Below are positions 17,785-27,191 of a DNA stretch of 64,000 bases, in pieces (within the stretch, counting starts at the first letter, position 1; each line of letters opens with the position of its first letter). Position numbers and translations under genes: made by a program. Source of the DNA: Carnobacterium_A sp047553015 (lineage in GTDB: Bacteria > Bacillota > Bacilli > Lactobacillales > Carnobacteriaceae); contig NZ_CP180212.1 of the NCBI RefSeq assembly GCF_047553015.1, positions 1,984,001-2,048,000 on the forward strand, given 5' to 3'. A model generated the notes under the pieces. The model made no database searches and was not told the DNA's origin. It saw only the letters and a program-made list of their open reading frames with translations.

Positions 17785-18098
17785 ATGAAGGATCTCCTTT
17801 AATAAAACTAATTTGATACCTATTTTAACACGTATCTTTATCTTTGCTATAGTTATCTGCTCAAATAATTTATGAATAAAAAAGTTATTTCAAAAATCAT
17901 TATCCTTGAATTATCGTTTCCTATTAAATTCACCTCATTTAGTAAATAGTTTAAACTATATCTGTTTGACGTAGATAGTATGCTTAAGTGAATTAAAAGC
18001 GACCTTTTTTGATAAGAATAGCATTTAATGACTAAGTACACTTATTGTATAGCTAATAATTTTTGAAATTAATTACGGTAAACTAATAGAAAAGAAAA
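17785..18098. other. Intergenic region without a recognised gene
   Basis: About 310 AT-rich bases lie upstream of the chemoreceptor gene. A short minus-strand frame (17853-18041) has no ribosome site or recognisable product and is not accepted as a gene. Confidence 0.45.
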
Positions 18099-18127
18099 AA
18101 CCTTTCACAAAATATATGAAAGGTTTC
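18099..18127 (-). terminator. Terminator of the surface-protein gene
   Basis: AAACCTTTC / GAAAGGTTT stem followed by T-rich sequence on the minus strand, about 55 bases after the stop of the large surface protein. Confidence 0.75.
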
Positions 18128-18182
18128 TCGAAAATATAAACATTAAAAATGATCCATCTTATCTTCTTTACTAGTTACTACT

Positions 18183-21100
18183 TTATTCGCTTATGTTTTC
18201 AGAATTTATTTCATCTGTTTTTTCTTTTATGTCTTCAGATTGATTTAATAGTACACGAGCATTTTGATAATTTACTATCGGGCCAACTTCTCTTGATGAA
18301 GTTACATAAACTTTATTCAACACCTTAAAAGTATCCTCAGTAATATTATATTCAAATACATCCCATGCATTACCATCTAAATTAGGAACATAAAAGACGA
18401 ATGGCGTAATTTGCTCAGAGAAATAGACTTTTACCATTGCTCCTGAATTTTTTAATTCTTGATTGCTATTATCTGTATAGTTGAAAACTGAGAAAGTATA
18501 TTTACCATCTACAGGTGAACTTAACGTTGTTGTTTCTGGTCCAAATTGACTTGTATCATCTACATCTAGTTTATAATAGGCATTTTCATTAATTTTTTTA
18601 TTCTTATCTCTATAACTAATCTGGAACTGTTCTTGACTATCTAACTCAGCTGTTAAATGTGAATCTAAATCATTTGGTGTTTCACCCCAGGTTAATACTA
18701 CTCGAATCTGATCTTTTTCTAAAACTGGCGTTACCTTCCCATTTTGTTCTTCAATAGTCTTATTCCCTAAAACTTTGACAAAGAACGTATCTGCTTGATA
18801 ATTAATTTCATTTGATGATAATGGTGTTGCATAGACTGTATAGATTCCTGCGGGTAAATCTACTACATATTTCCCTGAAACAGTAGTTATTTCTTTTATA
18901 GTTTCTGCATTTTTATAATTATATCCTTCATGAAATGCTAGTCTAAAATCTCCCAGAGCTTGTCCACCTGTAAAGGTATCTATAAGTTTTCCACTTATAG
19001 TTCCAGTTCCAGCATCATTAATAGAAATAGCTTCCATCATATGATTAGATACTTCGGTTGTTTCTGTAAGCCCTACAACTACCATACTTTTCGTTTCAAG
19101 AAAACCTTCTTTATTCATTTTTATTTCATAAACACCTGGTGTTAAGTTTGAGAATAAGTACTGTCCATTCTCATTTGTTTTAACAGTTATATTTTTATTG
19201 TCAGAAGGGAATTTTTTTTGTAAAGATACATCCACATTTGTAAGTGGAACGTTATTTTCATTATTTAAGTCTGCATCTGCTATCGTTATTCTTCCTTCTA
19301 GCTTGATGGGATTTGATTCTTTATCTAGATAATAATTCTCTACCACATTATTTTTAAAATCAAATTCTTCTATTACATACTGCTCGTGGTTTGCATGTTG
19401 AATCGTTAGTTTGTATTTACCTATTGGAAGACTCTCGAATATAAACTCACCTTGCTCATTTGTTACTACCTCGTACCTTGGTTTAGCAAAATTATCATAT
19501 GCTTCTAAAGTTAACTTTGCACTTGAAAGTGTTTGATTATTTGATATATCTTGATCAAAATCTTTTGTGTAAATAGTTCCTTCAAAATTTCCAGATTCTT
19601 CGCTACTCAAAATAGTTTTTGACCATAATTTTTGTTCGAAAGGTCCAATAGTTGCTTTGACACCTAGCGCAATATCGAATCTTTCCTCTGCATAAATACC
19701 CATTTCTAAAGATCCAGTTCCTGTATAATCAACATTCATATGTGATAATGACAGCTTCCCTTGGTAATCACCTTTAATTCTTGTATCAATTCCCGCCCTT
19801 AAAGCTATTGGCAATGTTCCCGATACAGTAACCCCCAATCCAGCTGATACTTTTACTCCTATCTCACCTTCACCATCTATAGATATAATTTTTTCAAGAG
19901 AAGGAGGTTGATCTTTTTCAGCACTTGATTTTGCTTCAATATTACTTGTTTGAACCCAATACTCACCTTGTTGACTATTTTTTGTTCCTTTATTTTCTTT
20001 CACTGTACCATGGCTGCCTACGAATCCATCTTTTTGAACGTTAACCCCTTTTTCAATATATGAATTCTCATTTTCTTGAAGTGAAATAGATACTTTCATT
20101 TCTCCATTAACATCTAATAAAAATAAAGCTACAGCATTTGCATCAAGTATGCTATTAAATACTCCATCTTGAGTTGTCACTACACCTGTGATAAGATTTA
20201 ACCCAATCGCTCCTAGTACGATAGTATTATCCATATCTAATCCCATCGAAGAAAAATTACCAAATTTAATTTGTCTAGGATTCAAACTATATTTTTTTGC
20301 TATTTCCTTCATGTAGTCATCATTGTCTAAAGAAATCTCTGGCAATTTTAGTGTATGATTTTTACTATAAACATGACTGGTTCCAGATTTGACTTGATCT
20401 GGTAAACCAATAAATGATTTTCTTTCAACATTAAAATCAACATTGTAGTTAGAATAAGAGAGTTCTCCAGAATAGGATACCTGATCTTTCTTTGTTTCTT
20501 CGTCGCCATCTTCATCAGCTAAGATAAAATCTTCTATTTTCATTGATATGTTTAAGTTGCCATTATCATTTTCATCTAGAGCAAATTGAGGATTAAAAAC
20601 TGAACTTAAACTATCTTCTGAATGGCTATTTTTGGATAAAACACTTCTACCATTAGCATCTTCTGATGGAATAACCATGGAGTCATTTCCTATTTTAACT
20701 ACTGCATTTTCAGGAGCAATAATATAATCTACTGGATCGCTATAGTCAATAGAATCAGCTGAAATACTAATTCCTCCTTCTATCAAGTCGGATAGCGTTG
20801 CTTGGTACATGTGAATTACTTCAGTATCTTCAGGATTATACCCATACGCATTGTCTTCATCATCATGAGACTCATACAATAAACTTAGCCCACTAAAAAA
20901 ATATTCATTTGCTGGTATATAGAGTATATCTCCTACTTTAATTTTGTTGCTCGTTATATCTTTCAAAATCGGGCTTTCATTTTTCACAAGTAAATTTAGC
21001 ATATCATCTGAAGTATCTTCAGGAGTTCCATTATCTGAAGTCCAATACTCTAAAATATTACTACTGATACTCTCGATTTTTTTCAACCCTTGTTCAGTTT

Positions 21101-22487
21101 TTGGATCAACTGGCACAACATTATCTGCTAGCTCAAGAGTTGTACTTAGTCGATTAATCCTTACTTCTTTTTGATTAAAACTGCCCGTCTTCGTGTATGC
21201 AGTTAAAGTGATAAAGTTAGTTCCTATTTCTAGAGGGATATCATTAATCGACCAGTTAGAAAGACCAGTTACTTTAATGTTCTTTACTTTTTCATCTACA
21301 TTAGAATAATAAGTCGCTATTACTTTATCTATGTTATCGTTCGAATTAACAAGTCCTGACAACGATGTTTTTACTGTTCTTACTTCTATGACTTCGTCAT
21401 TAGTTGATTCGTTAACTTGTATGATAATAGCTGAATCTAACTCTCCTTCAGGCTGTTCTTTAGGTTTATCGTATTCAACTTTAAACCCTATTTTATGTTT
21501 TATATTTTCAATAGATACTTCTTTATAGCTATTAAAGGATTTTTTTTCATTCTCAACTGCTTTTACTGTGAGTATGCCCGTTTGAGCTAATGCAGTTGAC
21601 GTAGCTAATAATACAATAATAACTTTTCGCGTTTTTTTATTATAAACGAAGTAAACAATTCCCCCCGTAACAACAATAAATGAAACAAATACAACGACTA
21701 CTTTAATTAATTTATTTTTATTTTCTCCATTAGCATTCTCTGACTGAACCTCACTTTTGCTAGCCTTTTCTTTTATATTTTCTTCAGTATCTATACTTTT
21801 AGAAATTGATTTGGAAGGGATTTCTGTAGGAAGATCTATTTTTGATGATGTATTTCCTCTATCGTTAGTACTATTTAAATTGATTAACTTATCGGTATCT
21901 TGATATGCTAATAAGTCTGATTGTTTCTTTTTTGTATGTATTAATTGATTATTTCTTTCAGATAAATTTGTTATGATATCAGTAGAATTTGTTTTATCTT
22001 TTGAATCATTTTTTGGTTTGACTACTATTGAATCTTTCCCGATAGTAACGCTGTTATTTTCTAATACTGGATTTTTCCCAATCGTTTCACCATTATTGTC
22101 TAATGCTGGGTTTTTTCCAATCGTCTCATCATTATTCTCTAAATCTGATGAAGAAAATTTCATAGTAATTGGATTAGAAAGTGAATACGTTTCGTTAGGT
22201 TTTAATTCTTTTATTACAATATCAGGAATTGCTTCTTTCAATTTTAATGTATCTGGTATAAGGCTACTTATAGTTATATTATTAATTGAAAAATTATTGT
22301 TATTTTTGATAGTTAAATTTAGATCGACACTCTCATTCTTCTTATAGTTATCTTTGGTCGTCTCCACTTTCACTTCAAAACCATCTTGATTAAAAGTTGA
22401 ATTTGGGACTGATTCCAAAGCTGATACCGGTTTAGCACTTAATATAGTAAATAATACGAAAAATAAAAATACGACTTTCTTTTTCAC
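18183..22487 (-). CDS. Large secreted/surface protein with Cna/carboxypeptidase-regulatory-like repeats
   Basis: This is a 1434-residue protein. Residues 1-23 form a signal peptide ending in AKPVSA. Residues 35-115 look like a DUF11-type beta domain. Residues 118-152 hold three short repeats of the NN.ETIGKNP type. A low-complexity Ser/Lys/Asn linker is followed by a membrane segment (262-282) and a second hydrophobic stretch (288-308) that itself resembles a signal peptide. The large middle part is unassigned. About 980-1250 has three regulatory-like beta domains (each with NGQYLFSNLTPGVY-type strands), and the end has VLTWGETPNDLDSHL, seen in YfaP-like C-terminal domains. No LPXTG anchor is present. 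It starts at GTG 22487 with GGAGGAG upstream. Role inferred: adhesion or surface binding. Confidence 0.65.
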   Translation of the reverse strand: MKKKVVFLFFVLFTILSAKPVSALESVPNSTFNQDGFEVKVETTKDNYKKNESVDLNLTIKNNNNFSINNITISSLIPDTLKLKEAIPDIVIKELKPNETYSLSNPITMKFSSSDLENNDETIGKNPALDNNGETIGKNPVLENNSVTIGKDSIVVKPKNDSKDKTNSTDIITNLSERNNQLIHTKKKQSDLLAYQDTDKLINLNSTNDRGNTSSKIDLPTEIPSKSISKSIDTEENIKEKASKSEVQSENANGENKNKLIKVVVVFVSFIVVTGGIVYFVYNKKTRKVIIVLLATSTALAQTGILTVKAVENEKKSFNSYKEVSIENIKHKIGFKVEYDKPKEQPEGELDSAIIIQVNESTNDEVIEVRTVKTSLSGLVNSNDNIDKVIATYYSNVDEKVKNIKVTGLSNWSINDIPLEIGTNFITLTAYTKTGSFNQKEVRINRLSTTLELADNVVPVDPKTEQGLKKIESISSNILEYWTSDNGTPEDTSDDMLNLLVKNESPILKDITSNKIKVGDILYIPANEYFFSGLSLLYESHDDEDNAYGYNPEDTEVIHMYQATLSDLIEGGISISADSIDYSDPVDYIIAPENAVVKIGNDSMVIPSEDANGRSVLSKNSHSEDSLSSVFNPQFALDENDNGNLNISMKIEDFILADEDGDEETKKDQVSYSGELSYSNYNVDFNVERKSFIGLPDQVKSGTSHVYSKNHTLKLPEISLDNDDYMKEIAKKYSLNPRQIKFGNFSSMGLDMDNTIVLGAIGLNLITGVVTTQDGVFNSILDANAVALFLLDVNGEMKVSISLQENENSYIEKGVNVQKDGFVGSHGTVKENKGTKNSQQGEYWVQTSNIEAKSSAEKDQPPSLEKIISIDGEGEIGVKVSAGLGVTVSGTLPIALRAGIDTRIKGDYQGKLSLSHMNVDYTGTGSLEMGIYAEERFDIALGVKATIGPFEQKLWSKTILSSEESGNFEGTIYTKDFDQDISNNQTLSSAKLTLEAYDNFAKPRYEVVTNEQGEFIFESLPIGKYKLTIQHANHEQYVIEEFDFKNNVVENYYLDKESNPIKLEGRITIADADLNNENNVPLTNVDVSLQKKFPSDNKNITVKTNENGQYLFSNLTPGVYEIKMNKEGFLETKSMVVVGLTETTEVSNHMMEAISINDAGTGTISGKLIDTFTGGQALGDFRLAFHEGYNYKNAETIKEITTVSGKYVVDLPAGIYTVYATPLSSNEINYQADTFFVKVLGNKTIEEQNGKVTPVLEKDQIRVVLTWGETPNDLDSHLTAELDSQEQFQISYRDKNKKINENAYYKLDVDDTSQFGPETTTLSSPVDGKYTFSVFNYTDNSNQELKNSGAMVKVYFSEQITPFVFYVPNLDGNAWDVFEYNITEDTFKVLNKVYVTSSREVGPIVNYQNARVLLNQSEDIKEKTDEINSENISE

Positions 22488-22524
22488 TCTTTCTCCTCCA
22501 AAATTCTTATTTAATAGTATGATT

Positions 22525-23909
22525 CACTAGTGTTGCATGAAACATTGTATGTTTCACAAATTTGTTTATATTATTCCAATATGCAAAAAAGTCCTTTATA
22601 CTGAACTCAGATGACTCATCCAAGACCAATAAAAAGGACCAAACTCATGGATAAGTATAAAACAAATTCTGCTTTTAATAAATGGTTTTCTTCGATTAAG
22701 CTAGATTTTTTACCAAGCTCTATTCAAAAAAAGATTGTTGACTTTGATAAATATCATAAGAAACTTAGTTTCTCTCAAGCTCTTCAACTTTTTCTTCATG
22801 GAATCAATGACGAAAAAGAAAGTCTTAGAGAGATGAATGCGGCTTTTGTTTCGAAAGAACTTCAAAAAGAAATGGGCATGACTAGTATCAGTTATTCCCA
22901 GCTTTCTAGAACTCTATCAAAAATAGATTCAGAGATTCTTTTAGCTATTTTTAGTCAGCTAGTTAGTCAGGCTAAAAATAAAAGGCCCGTAACGAAACGA
23001 AATAGTCTCTATCTAATTGATTCTTCGACGTTTTCACTTAACCAAAATCTTTATCAATGGGCTGATTTTCGTAAAACAACATCAGGAGTTAAGCTTCACT
23101 TAAAGCTCTGCTTTATGGATAATGACCATCTTTACCCAGATGAATTTACACTAACTAACGCCGTCGAGCACGATACAAATCAGTTAGAAGTATTGGTTAA
23201 TCAACCTGAAGCGACTTATGTGTTTGATCGCGGTTACCTTGATTTTGAACGATTAGATACGATGCACTCGCAGGGCTACTTCTTTGTGACAAGAATCAAA
23301 AAGAATACAAAAGTTCATGTTTTAGAACCCTTAGTAGCTTCTAAGAGTGAGTCCGTTATCAGCGACCAAATGGTCGCATTAGGTGCTCAGAACCATCTAA
23401 CGTCCAGATTTCGTTTAGTAACCGTTCAAGATAAAAAGGGGAAAACTCTCCAGTTTATTACCAATCGTTTTGACTGCTCCTCTACTGACATTGCAGAAAT
23501 GTATAAAGCACGTTGGCAAATAGAGCTGTTCTTCAAGCATATTAAACAACATATGACGATTAAAAAGTTTTTTTCAAGAAGTGAAAAAGGAGTTGTCAAT
23601 CAGCTGATTTTAGCCATGATTGCCAGTTTATTAACCTATTTGATTAAGTTAAAAACAAAAAGTAACCAGTCTGTTTTCCAAATCAAACGATTTTTTCGTT
23701 ATCTGTTATTTCAACCGGCAGAAGAATGGTTTAATCTTTTGATACCGACTTAGATCCTTAAAGAAAGGGTGTCCGTTGGTAATGGAATCAGTTGAATAAG
23801 CAAAATTTTCTGGAAATAGTCATCTTTCGCGTAAGCATTCCCTTTTTTTGCCTTTTTTCAGAAAAATAAGAAATGAGGTTAATCAAGCTATGTTTATGCA
23901 ACACTAGTG
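22525..23909 (+). mobile_element. Complete IS4-family insertion sequence, 1385 bp, with target duplication
   Basis: The element begins and ends with CACTAGTGTTGCAT in inverted orientation (22525-22538 and 23896-23909); the similarity continues a few bases further inward with one gap. It is flanked by a perfect 9-bp direct repeat, AGTATGATT, at 22516-22524 and 23910-23918, so insertion was recent enough to leave both ends intact. It contains one transposase gene. The left end lies 37 bases before the start codon of the large surface protein. Confidence 0.93.
22647..23753 (+). CDS. IS4-family DDE transposase
   Basis: The 368-residue transposase appears intact. Catalytic positions can be placed at LIDSSTF (first Asp), VFDRGYLDFERL (second Asp) and YKARWQIELFFKHIKQH, the IS4-type Y(2)R(3)E(6)K signature with the Glu. 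ATG 22647 is preferred because AAGGA lies eight bases upstream; the in-frame ATG at 22611 has no ribosome site. It is the only gene of the element and runs opposite to the surface-protein gene whose upstream region it occupies. Confidence 0.92.
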   Translation: MDKYKTNSAFNKWFSSIKLDFLPSSIQKKIVDFDKYHKKLSFSQALQLFLHGINDEKESLREMNAAFVSKELQKEMGMTSISYSQLSRTLSKIDSEILLAIFSQLVSQAKNKRPVTKRNSLYLIDSSTFSLNQNLYQWADFRKTTSGVKLHLKLCFMDNDHLYPDEFTLTNAVEHDTNQLEVLVNQPEATYVFDRGYLDFERLDTMHSQGYFFVTRIKKNTKVHVLEPLVASKSESVISDQMVALGAQNHLTSRFRLVTVQDKKGKTLQFITNRFDCSSTDIAEMYKARWQIELFFKHIKQHMTIKKFFSRSEKGVVNQLILAMIASLLTYLIKLKTKSNQSVFQIKRFFRYLLFQPAEEWFNLLIPT

Positions 23910-23915
23910 AGTATG

Positions 23916-23944
23916 ATTATAGCATACTTCATAACTATAGTTAT
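23916..23944 (-). promoter_or_regulatory. Displaced promoter of the surface-protein gene with palindromic operator
   Basis: On the minus strand, just beyond the insertion element, an extended -10 TGCTATAAT occupies 23916-23924. A perfect 14-bp palindrome ATAACTATAGTTAT (23931-23944) lies in the -35 region. Before the insertion this would have been about 40 bases from the surface-protein start; now 1385 bases intervene. The -10 overlaps the duplicated target site, so the element sits close to the transcription start. Confidence 0.55.
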
Positions 23945-24005
23945 AAAATATTGGGAAATTATATGACAAATGTTAGTTAATCTTTCTCTATTTTTTTTCT
24001 TCAGC

Positions 24006-24054
24006 AAAAAAATAGAGAGAAGATGGTTTATTTACCATCTTCTCTCTATTTTTC
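24006..24054 (-). terminator. Terminator of the selenium operon
   Basis: A roughly 20-bp stem (AATAGAGAGAAGATGG against its complement) flanked by A and T tracts. It includes the last codons and the stop of the cysteine desulfurase gene, so the gene ends inside its own terminator. Confidence 0.88.
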
Positions 24055-25212
24055 TAAAGCTAACTCTGTTAAAGCTTCAATAGCTCTATTTATTTCTGCT
24101 TTTGTATTGAAGCTAGAAAAACTAAAGCGAACCATTCCACTTTCGATTGTGTGATAATGTTCATGAACGAGTGGGGCACAATGGGCGCCTGAGCGAACGC
24201 AAATGTCATATTCTTCATACAAGACATCCGCTAGATCTCCTGAACTCCAACCTGCTAAATTTAAACTAATAACTGCGCCGTGTTGCTCTGGATTTTCTTT
24301 TAAGCTTTTTAGATTACACCCATAGATTTTTATCCCTGAAATGATAGAAACTTCTTCAAGAAAAAAAAGTGTCAGTTCTTGTAATTGTTTTTGAATCGAT
24401 TCTACCGATAGCTCTGCGACATAATCTAAGCCTGCTTCTAAACCTGCCAAACCATGTACGTTTAACGTTCCTGGTTCGAAGAGACCTGGCATCTGTTGTG
24501 GCATTTCTTTGTCATAAGAATGGCTGCCACTTCCTCCACTAAATACTGTTTTCAAATGAAAGTTAGGCTGATTTAAAACGATTCCGCCTGTTCCTTGAGG
24601 CCCGTAAAGGCTTTTGTGACCAGTAAAACACAACCCATCAATCTGCATCTCAACCATGTCAATTGGTACCACACCAGCACTTTGCGCAGCATCAACAATG
24701 AGCAAAATATTCTTTTCTCGACAATAGGCGCCAACTTTTTTCAAATCCGTTATTTGGCCTGTAACATTAGACATGTGATTGATAACAATCGCTTTAGTAT
24801 TTTTTTTCGTCAACTGTTCCAATTGATCTAGCCGTACTTGTCCCTTTTCATCTAGTTCAAGAAAATCAAGTTGTAGACCTTCTTTTTCTAGTTGATAAAG
24901 TGGTCGCAATACAGAATTGTGCTCATTTTTTGTTGTGATAACTGCATCTGTTGGATTTAATACACTTTTTAAAAGCAGATTGAAAGCCATCGTCGCATTC
25001 GAGGTAAAACTTATTTGACTAGCATCTTGTGCATGAAACAATTGGGCGATTTTTATGCGTGTTTGCTCGGCTTGACGTAAAGCTTGTAGTGCTGGTGCAT
25101 GGCTGCCACGAGCCGGATTTCCGATTGTTTGGCTTTGAATAGCCTGGTATACAGCGTCTGCTACTTGAGGCGGCTTGATTAGTGTTGTTGCACCGTTATC
25201 AAAATAATCCAT
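24046..25212 (-). CDS. Class V aminotransferase, cysteine desulfurase-like, of the selenium cluster
   Basis: The 388-residue PLP enzyme resembles the cysteine desulfurase-like protein found in selenium gene clusters (the E. faecalis EF2568 type, recalled from the literature). The PLP lysine is in CFTGHKSLYGPQGTGG and a reactive Cys is in RSGAHCAPLVHEHY. It starts YFDNGATTLIKPPQV, typical of NifS/CsdB-like enzymes. The likely job is to mobilise selenium or sulfur from (seleno)cysteine for SelD. It is the last gene of the operon, 16 bases after the DUF3343 gene. Confidence 0.88.
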   Translation of the reverse strand: MDYFDNGATTLIKPPQVADAVYQAIQSQTIGNPARGSHAPALQALRQAEQTRIKIAQLFHAQDASQISFTSNATMAFNLLLKSVLNPTDAVITTKNEHNSVLRPLYQLEKEGLQLDFLELDEKGQVRLDQLEQLTKKNTKAIVINHMSNVTGQITDLKKVGAYCREKNILLIVDAAQSAGVVPIDMVEMQIDGLCFTGHKSLYGPQGTGGIVLNQPNFHLKTVFSGGSGSHSYDKEMPQQMPGLFEPGTLNVHGLAGLEAGLDYVAELSVESIQKQLQELTLFFLEEVSIISGIKIYGCNLKSLKENPEQHGAVISLNLAGWSSGDLADVLYEEYDICVRSGAHCAPLVHEHYHTIESGMVRFSFSSFNTKAEINRAIEALTELALEK

Positions 25213-25228
25213 TATTGCCTCCTAACCC

Positions 25229-25504
25229 TTATTGTTTCCAAGAGGAAACGGTTTTTTTCCGTTCTTTTGAGACTATTACTTCATAAATCCCTTCACAACT
25301 AATCGCTTCTTTTGTAATAAACGCTTTGATCTCTTTTACATCATCCATTGAAAGTTGCAAGACCAAACCACAGCCTGCTGAAAGTTGTTCAGGAATGGGA
25401 ATCAAGCGACAAGTCCAGTTCTTTTCTGTTATCTTGATTTCTGCTTGCGAGGCAGCTGAGGAACTCTCAAAAACAAGAATCCCATAGTGCTTGCGATTGA
25501 TCAT
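25229..25504 (-). CDS. DUF3343 putative Se/S carrier-like protein
   Basis: This 91-residue protein has the DUF3343 signature: an N-terminal GILVFESSSAASQAEI segment and RLIPIPEQLSAGCGLVLQL, with a Cys in the SAGCG turn that could carry sulfur or selenium. The family is recurrent in SelD-linked clusters. Its ATG overlaps the yedF stop by four bases, so the two are coupled. The function is inferred from neighbours. Confidence 0.85.
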   Translation of the reverse strand: MINRKHYGILVFESSSAASQAEIKITEKNWTCRLIPIPEQLSAGCGLVLQLSMDDVKEIKAFITKEAISCEGIYEVIVSKERKKTVSSWKQ

Positions 25505-26124
25505 GGGGAGACCGTTTTATATTGGCTTTGCAACTCGACAATACGGTACATATTTGTTGCTTCACCAACCATAAGCTGGTCTTCAAGTTCAAAAAATTCG
25601 ACACAAATACCGCAAGTCAAAATTTCTACTCCATCACTTGCCATGGCTTGTAAATCTTGTAAAACTGGTGAACCTTGGGCAGTTAATTTGGCCCCACCAT
25701 TATAAAAAAGAATCTTATCGGGCAATTGTTCTTGTTCAGATAAAGAAAAGAAAAAACTTTTCATTAACGTTTTGCCTAAGTCTTTTGAGCCAGTGCCAAT
25801 GAATTCAGAATGGATACTCACAATATACGGTTGTTGTTTTGATTCCATTTCTTTTTTCAATACAATCGGTTGTTGTTTACTGACTTTGTTGATTGAACTC
25901 TTTTCTCCTCGTTCTTTTGATAATTGGACACTATAAGAAGAAGCGCTAGTTTGTTCTATTGTTGTTTTAAATCCTAATTGATCCGCCATTTTTTTTAGAT
26001 TTTGTGTAGCAATTTTATTGTCTACTAAAACAATTAAGTCTTCATTCAAAAATTCTTTCATAGCTCTTTTCGTTAAGATTACTGGCATCGGACAAGCCTG
26101 TTCTAAAGCATTTATTTCGTGCAT
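25501..26124 (-). CDS. yedF: YedF-type sulfurtransferase-like selenium protein
   Basis: The 207-residue protein has an N-terminal TusA-like domain with the CPMP motif (Cys11) and a C-terminal DsrE-like domain with a conserved LTCGICVEFFEL segment. The two-domain form matches YedF proteins that co-occur with SelD. It probably relays selenium or sulfur between the desulfurase and SelD. It lies 35 bases after selD and overlaps DUF3343. GAAGGGTAAAAA precedes ATG 26124. Confidence 0.87.
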   Translation of the reverse strand: MHEINALEQACPMPVILTKRAMKEFLNEDLIVLVDNKIATQNLKKMADQLGFKTTIEQTSASSYSVQLSKERGEKSSINKVSKQQPIVLKKEMESKQQPYIVSIHSEFIGTGSKDLGKTLMKSFFFSLSEQEQLPDKILFYNGGAKLTAQGSPVLQDLQAMASDGVEILTCGICVEFFELEDQLMVGEATNMYRIVELQSQYKTVSP

Positions 26125-26159
26125 CGTTTTTTACCCTTCTTTCATCTTTTTAATCTAGT

Positions 26160-27191
26160 TTAATAGATAGTCATTTTATAATCAGAGCGCTCTGTAACAA
26201 CACCGATTATCCCACTAGTTAAGCCTTCTGCCTGTAATTCAAGCAGCAAATCATTGGCTTGAGCTGTTGGTACGCTAACCAATAAGCCACCTGAAGTTTG
26301 GGGATCAAAAAATAGTTCCTCTAAAGCGTAATCATCAAACTCAAATTTTACATCGGAACTTAGTGCATTCCGATTTCTTTGTCCACCAGCTGTTATCAAA
26401 AATTCCTGAGCCCCTTTATAAGCTCCTTTTAAAATAGGTGTCGCTGAGCTTTCTAGTACACAACTAAATTGATCTGTTAACATTTCATTCAAATGCCCCA
26501 ACAAGCCAAAACCTGTTACATCCGTACAACTGTGTACCGTATATTTTTTCAAAATCGTCGACGCATACACATTCAATAACGTCATCGAAGCAGCTGCTGC
26601 TTGAAATTCTTCTTCACCCATTTCACCGGCACTATAAGCGGTTGTCACAATCCCTGTTCCTAATGGTTTAGTAAGAATTAAGCTATCGCCTAGTTCACAT
26701 GTATCGTTTCTGTAAATGTTATCAGGATGGACCTTTCCTGATACAGATAAACCATATTTTGGCAGAGAATCATGAATAGAATGACCACCAACTAGAATAC
26801 CACCTGCTTCTTTTACTTTCTCTTGTCCACCAGCTAGTATTTCAGCTAGGATGGTTAAAGATTTTTCTTCTGGCCAACAAACCATATTCATCGCTGTTAG
26901 CACTTCTCCACCCATTGCAAAAATATCACTCATTGCGTTTGCTGCTGCAATCTGACCAAATAATCGAGGATCACTAACCATTGCAGGGAAAAAATCCATC
27001 GTTTGAATCATCGCTAGTTCTTCGGTCAGTTGATAGACTGCTGCATCATCTGCAGAGTCAAATCCGACTAATAAATGCTTATCCTCTTGTTTGGGTAATG
27101 TTTCTAAGATACTACTTAAATCTCCAGGACCGATTTTTGCATTACAGCCACCGCAGATAAATAATCCATCTAACCATTGATTTTCCATCAT
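26160..27191 (-). CDS. selD: Selenide, water dikinase (selenophosphate synthase)
   Basis: This 343-residue enzyme makes selenophosphate from selenide and ATP. The N-terminal active loop reads CGGCNAKIGPGDL, with a Cys rather than selenocysteine at the catalytic position and a following Lys. Other AIR-synthase-like segments are MQTMDFFPAMV, AANAMSDIFAMGG, GGHSIHD, DVTGFGLLGHL and FFDPQTSGGLLVSV. The start ATG directly follows the mnmH stop (TAAATG). Its product here should feed MnmH, because no selA, selB or selC was seen in the window. Confidence 0.95.
   Translation of the reverse strand: MMENQWLDGLFICGGCNAKIGPGDLSSILETLPKQEDKHLLVGFDSADDAAVYQLTEELAMIQTMDFFPAMVSDPRLFGQIAAANAMSDIFAMGGEVLTAMNMVCWPEEKSLTILAEILAGGQEKVKEAGGILVGGHSIHDSLPKYGLSVSGKVHPDNIYRNDTCELGDSLILTKPLGTGIVTTAYSAGEMGEEEFQAAAASMTLLNVYASTILKKYTVHSCTDVTGFGLLGHLNEMLTDQFSCVLESSATPILKGAYKGAQEFLITAGGQRNRNALSSDVKFEFDDYALEELFFDPQTSGGLLVSVPTAQANDLLLELQAEGLTSGIIGVVTERSDYKMTIY

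Noticed and set aside
21973..22347. 124-codon plus-strand frame over the surface-protein gene
   Set aside because: Antisense shadow produced by the short NN.ETIGKNP repeats of the real gene.
26160..27191. Selenocysteine-containing SelD
   Set aside because: The catalytic loop CGGCNAK uses Cys codons; there is no in-frame TGA.
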